NCBI RefSeq assembly: GCF_003390325.1 | Contig: NZ_QUOK01000005.1 | Span: forward strand, 248,001 to 312,000 | Reading direction: 5' to 3' | From: Rhodohalobacter sp. SW132 | GTDB taxonomy: Bacteria; Bacteroidota; Rhodothermia; Balneolales; Balneolaceae | DNA: 64,000 bases | Shown: piece after piece, positions 60,153-64,000 of the stretch | How positions within the stretch are numbered: the first letter of the stretch is position 1 | Layout of the letters: every line of letters begins with the position of its first letter | Made by a program: the position numbers and the translations under genes | Notes under the pieces: model-generated | What the model was told of the DNA's origin: nothing | Database searches by the model: none | The model's input: only the letters and a program-made list of their open reading frames with translations

Positions 60153-60904
60153 AATCAATCACCCATACATCCGGATTTTCAAAAGATCGGTTTTTTCAGC
60201 TGATTAAACGCACTCTTGTTCTCAACCAAAAAAAATGGGGCATTGCTCTTGCCGGAGGATTTGGTACTCTGCTTCTCCTCGTGCTGATAATCAATACAAG
60301 TCACACCCAGGGCAGGCAGTTTGTGGTAAGCATAGGCCTCATTCTCTATCAATTCGGAGGATACATTCTCACAGCTGGTATTTTCAGCGAACTCAATAGT
60401 AAATCTTCTTCTCCTCAGCTGTTTACACTGCCGGCAACAACGTTTGAAAAGTTCTTCACTGCCTGGTTTTTGAGTTATTTTGTGTATACGGTCATCGTAA
60501 TAGGATTACTTACCTTACTAAGTATGTTTCTTGGCCTGAACCCTACTCTATTATCTCTTCCCGTTACGGATCAGAATTTGAGTATTTCAAATGTAAATAT
60601 GCTTGAAAAAGTAATCTCTTTCACCGTTTATCACAGCATATTTTTACTGGGTGCGGCCTATTTTAAAAGCTATAATTTCCTTAAAACTGTCCTGGCCATT
60701 GTAATCACTTTTGCCATATTTATTATTTTTCTTTGGAACCTATTGTTTGAGGTATTGACCGGAAAACATAGTTATACATATTTTAATGAATTAAGTGCCA
60801 CCCCCGGGGAACTCACCCTGATCGTAACTCTATTTAAAGCTGGAATTGCTGCATTATTTCTTTTCTTCTCCTATCGTCAACTTAAAAACCGGCAGGTTGC
60901 GTGA
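60149..60904 (+). CDS. ABC transporter membrane protein
   Basis: 251 residues with six hydrophobic helices (first about 28-49, IALAGGFGTLLLLVLIINTS). QLFTLPATTFEKFFTAWFLS is the hallmark of this ABC-2-like permease group. It pairs with the ATPase encoded just before it and probably exports a lipid or antimicrobial peptide, or senses envelope state. Overlaps both neighbours by four bases. Confidence 0.85.
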   Translation: MKSITHTSGFSKDRFFQLIKRTLVLNQKKWGIALAGGFGTLLLLVLIINTSHTQGRQFVVSIGLILYQFGGYILTAGIFSELNSKSSSPQLFTLPATTFEKFFTAWFLSYFVYTVIVIGLLTLLSMFLGLNPTLLSLPVTDQNLSISNVNMLEKVISFTVYHSIFLLGAAYFKSYNFLKTVLAIVITFAIFIIFLWNLLFEVLTGKHSYTYFNELSATPGELTLIVTLFKAGIAALFLFFSYRQLKNRQVA

Positions 60905-61275
60905 TGGAATATTCAGAAGACCGCCCGATTTACATGCAGATTACCGATCATTTTTGCGATCAGATACTGAACAAAGAATGGTCGGCCGGTGAGCGGATTC
61001 CATCGGTACGGGAGATGGCTGTCAAGATGGAGGTCAATCCTAACACCGCCATCCGCGCCTATCATTACTTGCAGGATGAAAATGTGCTTTATAATGAGCG
61101 GGGCGTGGGGTATTTCGTATCAGACAAGGCGTACGAACTCGTCCTTGACCTGAAACGCGAAGAGTTCATAAGAGAGAAACTCCCTGTTTTTTATCGGGAT
61201 ATGAGACAGCTTGGAATTAGCCCATTTGACCTGAAAAGTCTTTATGAAAAGCATCATGGCGATGATGAAATGTAA
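60901..61275 (+). CDS. YtrA-type GntR transcriptional regulator
   Basis: 124 residues: an N-terminal winged helix-turn-helix (about 8-72, IYMQITDHFCDQILNKEWSA GERIPSVREMAVKMEVNPNT, AIRAYHYLQDENV) and a short helical C terminus, the length expected of the YtrA branch which lacks a ligand domain. It probably represses its own operon through the palindrome at 59264. Four-base overlap with the permease gene. Confidence 0.93.
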   Translation: MMEYSEDRPIYMQITDHFCDQILNKEWSAGERIPSVREMAVKMEVNPNTAIRAYHYLQDENVLYNERGVGYFVSDKAYELVLDLKREEFIREKLPVFYRDMRQLGISPFDLKSLYEKHHGDDEM

Positions 61276-61340
61276 AAACCGCTAGGGCCGCTATTTACAC
61301 AAAGAATTTGACCACCAACAGATAAAATACCTTAAAAAGA

Positions 61341-62078
61341 TCAGTCCTCTTTCTGTAAATCACAAAACCAAAACCCCATTTTGGAGGGTGCTTTTTTATC
61401 TGTATCAGAATCATTTTGTGAACCGGGTGAATCGTATTCCCGGTAAACAACATCTCCCCGCCGGACCAGAACCGGTTGTTTAAATATCGGGCCGTCATAC
61501 ACAAAGGTATGAAACTCCCCGTTTTCACCGCATGGATCCACATCATCCGGCAAATCTTTCAAAAACTGCTGATCGATCTCCCTCCCGGCAAAGCTCTTTC
61601 CCAGTTTATCTGCATCCACACAAACAGCAATTGCCCGAAAACCGTCATCAATAAACTGCTGCATCAGCTTTCGGGTATCTTTTCCCCAGATCGGAAATAT
61701 CGATTGTAATCCTACCTCTTTCATCTGATTCTCTCTGTACTCTTTCAAATCCTCCAGGAAGATATCGCCGAATGCTGCCTGTTCGAAACCGACACTTTTG
61801 TGGCGAATCATCTCACGTTTCATCAGCTTGTTATAGAGCTCCATTCCGGGCTGATCCGGCAGTTCGAGAACAGATAGAGGCAGGCCGATTTGCTTCGCCT
61901 GCCTCCTGATGAGTTCGATTTGAACTCCATGCATGGTCACCCTCGCCCGATTCCGGTTAATGGCTGTAAACAATCGCACCCTATGATCTTCCCCTGACTG
62001 AAGCAGCTTGTGCAATGCGAGCGCACTATCTTTTCCTCCGCTCCAGTGAAAGATTGTTTTGGCCGATTGTTTGGTCAT
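61341..62078 (-). CDS. DUF71 / diphthine-ammonia-ligase-like PP-loop ATPase
   Basis: 245 residues. PP-loop SGGKDS at residues 13-18; late motif VDPCGENGEFHTFVYDGP is diagnostic of the DUF71 (ATP_bind_4) family. Eukaryotic members amidate diphthine, but bacteria lack diphthamide, so a different amidation, perhaps in cofactor or cobamide metabolism, is more likely. It starts 4 bp after the stop of the DUF6580 gene and is probably co-transcribed with that gene and the TonB receptor. Confidence 0.88.
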   Translation of the reverse strand: MTKQSAKTIFHWSGGKDSALALHKLLQSGEDHRVRLFTAINRNRARVTMHGVQIELIRRQAKQIGLPLSVLELPDQPGMELYNKLMKREMIRHKSVGFEQAAFGDIFLEDLKEYRENQMKEVGLQSIFPIWGKDTRKLMQQFIDDGFRAIAVCVDADKLGKSFAGREIDQQFLKDLPDDVDPCGENGEFHTFVYDGPIFKQPVLVRRGDVVYREYDSPGSQNDSDTDKKAPSKMGFWFCDLQKED

Positions 62079-62082
62079 CGCA

Positions 62083-62676
62083 TTAGGTTATTTCTGATGA
62101 TTTCAGTGAAGGAACTGAGCGCGCTGACCACTCAAACAAGCCAAACATTACCACGCCGTATGCCAGTGTTCCCGCAAGAAGATTCAGCTCAAACGGAATC
62201 GCGGCAACCAGGCATAGCCAAAGCCCCTCTAACGTAAGCGGGTACATCGGGCTGGAGAGCCAAACGCCGATATCGGTCACGATCCAGTGAATAAATACAA
62301 TTGCAACGGAAGCTCCTACAAACCGTCCGACTCCTTTGTTTGGTTTCATCCAGCGCCCGGCAAATACCATCAGCGCAAAAGCACCGTACACCCAGAGGAA
62401 CCCATCATAAAAAAAGACCCACTCTCCAAAATAGAGAAATCGGTTGAGCATGATATCACTCAGCCAGAGTGTAAGCAGCGGGAATATTAACGCTTTGGAG
62501 CGACTGAAATAGGCCCCTCCAAATAGTGCCATAGCCCCGATCGGCGAGAAATTCGCCATTGCCATCTCGCCGGCGTGAGAACCCATATAAACGCGCCAGG
62601 TTGCCATTGCGGCGATGAAAAGCAGAATTACCGCACCAGCCATCCCAAAAGTAAATGTATCTTTAAGTCTGTTCAT
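62083..62676 (-). CDS. DUF6580-like membrane protein
   Basis: 197 residues with five or six helices (about 9-30, 42-62, 70-85, 95-108, 122-140, 158-180). FSPIGAMALFGGAYF and PLLTLWLSDIMLNR are the conserved start of this putative membrane family, which resembles small substrate-capture (ECF-type S) components. Lies between the TonB receptor (18 bp upstream) and the PP-loop gene (4 bp downstream), so a role in uptake of the same nutrient is likely. Confidence 0.8.
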   Translation of the reverse strand: MNRLKDTFTFGMAGAVILLFIAAMATWRVYMGSHAGEMAMANFSPIGAMALFGGAYFSRSKALIFPLLTLWLSDIMLNRFLYFGEWVFFYDGFLWVYGAFALMVFAGRWMKPNKGVGRFVGASVAIVFIHWIVTDIGVWLSSPMYPLTLEGLWLCLVAAIPFELNLLAGTLAYGVVMFGLFEWSARSVPSLKSSEIT

Positions 62677-62694
62677 AGTTGTTCAGGTGACGAA

Positions 62695-64000
62695 TCAGAG
62701 ATTGAACCGGAGTCCGGCTTTTACGGCTGTTCCCATGGTATTATACCCATACACCTCCGTAAAATCGGAATTGAACAGATTTTTCACATCTCCAAAGATC
62801 GTGAATCTGCCATCATACAGTTTATACTCCGCATAGATATTCACGAGCGTATATGCATCAAGAGTCACATCTTCCTGCATAAAATTATCGGGATTGAAGA
62901 AAATATCGGTTCGCTCGCCATTGTACTCACCATCCAGCCGAACATAGATCTGATCGGTAACAGATACTCCGGCATTAAAACCAAAACTGTTCGTTGGCCG
63001 GCGAATCAGGTTGCTTTGCGTATCTTCTCCATCTTCTCCGAATGTTGTAATTTCGCCGTCAAGATAATTGTACCACGCGCCGGTTCTGATGCGGTTATTG
63101 ATGATCCAATCAGCAGATAGCTCAATTCCCTGATCGTTCTGACGATCCCGGTTGATGTATCCTGTCGGGCCATAGATGATCAGATCGTCAATCTCCCGGT
63201 TGAAATACTGAGCGCTCAATTTCAGGGATTGGTCCAACAGGTATGATTCTGCCCCGATATTAAAATAGAGACTTGTTTGAGGATCCAAATCCGGATTGGC
63301 GCCAAACTGACCAAATAGCTCATCCAGTGTTGGAGCTTTAAATCCGCTGCTGACCGATGCAAAGAGCTTCACCTGATCCGTAACCTGATACGACGGCGCA
63401 ATACTGAATGTGGAATTGTTGCCGTACTCGCTGTGGTTGTTCAGCCTGTAGCCGATTTCAGTACTCAGTCCATTCCAATCCTTAAGATAGAGTGTGGCGT
63501 ACGGACTAACGACCTGTGCATCTCTCTCTTCAAATACCACCGTTACAGGATTTCCATTATTGTCAAACCCCTCATCTTCGCTTTCGGGAATCGTAAAATC
63601 CTGGAAATTGAATCCCGCCAGAACCTGCAGGTGATTTGTCAGCCTGTAATTTCCAAACAGATCGGCATTGTGCATCTGCCCCTCAAATTCATTAACCCCA
63701 AACTGCGAATCAAACATTCGCTGGGTTCGTGAGTAGTTATATCCTCCATTCAAACGCAGATCACCCCTGCTGAACTGTGCCTGCACTCCGGGATTCAGAA
63801 GCTCAAGAGAATAAAAGTTATCCGCATCCTGGAAAGCGTCTGCGTCGTAATCTCCCTCATTTTTGGAATAGTTCAGAAATGGAGAAATCGTAAGATTTTC
63901 AGTCACTGAAACGTCTGCCTTTCCAAAAAATGAATCCAGTGAATAACCATCGTCACCGAAGGTTCCTGTATCTTCGGGATCACGGGCGGCACTGAATCCG
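62695..64000 (-). CDS. TonB-dependent receptor, C-terminal part, 5' end beyond window
   Basis: The frame is open to base 64000, so the start lies outside; the GTG at 63906 is internal. About 435 residues are visible, all outer-membrane beta barrel: alternating strands such as NLTISPFLNYSKNEGDYD, LRLNGGYNYSRTQRM, KLFASVSSGFKAPTLDELFG, LKLSAQYFNREIDDLIIY and the end KAGLRFNL, with a terminal Phe-Asn-Leu motif. FKAPTLDELFG is usual in vitamin B12/BtuB-like receptors. Substrate inferred only from family and neighbours. Confidence 0.9.
   Translation of the reverse strand, partial: GFSAARDPEDTGTFGDDGYSLDSFFGKADVSVTENLTISPFLNYSKNEGDYDADAFQDADNFYSLELLNPGVQAQFSRGDLRLNGGYNYSRTQRMFDSQFGVNEFEGQMHNADLFGNYRLTNHLQVLAGFNFQDFTIPESEDEGFDNNGNPVTVVFEERDAQVVSPYATLYLKDWNGLSTEIGYRLNNHSEYGNNSTFSIAPSYQVTDQVKLFASVSSGFKAPTLDELFGQFGANPDLDPQTSLYFNIGAESYLLDQSLKLSAQYFNREIDDLIIYGPTGYINRDRQNDQGIELSADWIINNRIRTGAWYNYLDGEITTFGEDGEDTQSNLIRRPTNSFGFNAGVSVTDQIYVRLDGEYNGERTDIFFNPDNFMQEDVTLDAYTLVNIYAEYKLYDGRFTIFGDVKNLFNSDFTEVYGYNTMGTAVKAGLRFNL

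Overview
The window looks like part of the chromosome of a free-living, probably marine or saline, heterotroph of the Bacteroidota / Rhodothermota-Balneolota group. This rests on a Por/T9SS-type C-terminal sorting domain (YPNPFNPST, gene at 38365-39825), a FISUMP lipoprotein, a TonB-dependent receptor, many lipoproteins, the general absence of strong Shine-Dalgarno sequences and the fairly acidic proteins. No rRNA, no complete tRNA and no CRISPR array was seen. The left end cuts a universal stress protein (USP) and the right end cuts a TonB-dependent receptor.

Layout. 1-10.3 kb: USP, M1 aminopeptidase, amino-acid permease fused to two USP domains, hisS, a VapBC-like toxin-antitoxin pair, a CPA2 antiporter fused to a USP domain and a degenerate EIIA-like domain, and a cupin. 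10.4-17.6 kb: ferric-reductase-like flavohaem oxidoreductase, class V aminotransferase, an exported unknown, a TPR protein and a covalent-flavin oxidase. 17.7-28.1 kb is an accessory zone rich in AT and in gene remains: a truncated peptidoglycan-binding-like protein, small membrane proteins, a FISUMP lipoprotein, two AraC-type regulators (one fused to DUF4242 and a cyclase-like region), and relics of four genes (flavin oxidase, VOC protein, SDR, class V aminotransferase), three of which have an intact paralogue inside the window. 28.1-33.2 kb: an RND efflux pump with its adaptor, and the intact SDR. 33.3-37.7 kb: a four-gene cluster (C39-like peptidase, RLAN-RimK ATP-grasp ligase, GCS2 ligase, N-formylglutamate amidohydrolase-like enzyme) that looks like a peptide-forming or peptide-modifying system. 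37.9-47.3 kb: a T9SS protein, KDPG aldolase, a fused 5-oxoprolinase/hydantoinase carrying palindrome-derived inserts, a DUF559 endonuclease surrounded by structured repeats, and lysA. 47.4-59.2 kb: a membrane protein, MFS transporter, DUF2971 protein, membrane dipeptidase, two propeller-type lipoproteins, an ABC-F protein and a thiolase. 59.3-61.3 kb: a YtrA-like GntR/ABC operon. 61.3-64 kb: a DUF71 PP-loop protein, a DUF6580 membrane protein and the TonB receptor, possibly one nutrient-uptake operon.

The most unusual signal is the load of palindromic DNA. At least eight families of short structured repeats occur in 64 kb. Two stand out. (1) Three 137-138 bp units around the DUF559 (Vsr/PD-(D/E)XK-like) endonuclease gene share terminal inverted repeats and internal hairpins; the last stem changes sequence from copy to copy but keeps pairing, as expected if the fold is selected. 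This is a candidate endonuclease-linked mobile or structured element. (2) A 33-bp palindrome (15-bp arms, 3-bp loop) sits once between genes, where it looks like a terminator, and four times inside the 5-oxoprolinase gene, always in the same orientation and reading frame, adding an 11-residue peptide of the type TLQGxxxLGGL. Both come from reading this window only and need genome-wide searches.
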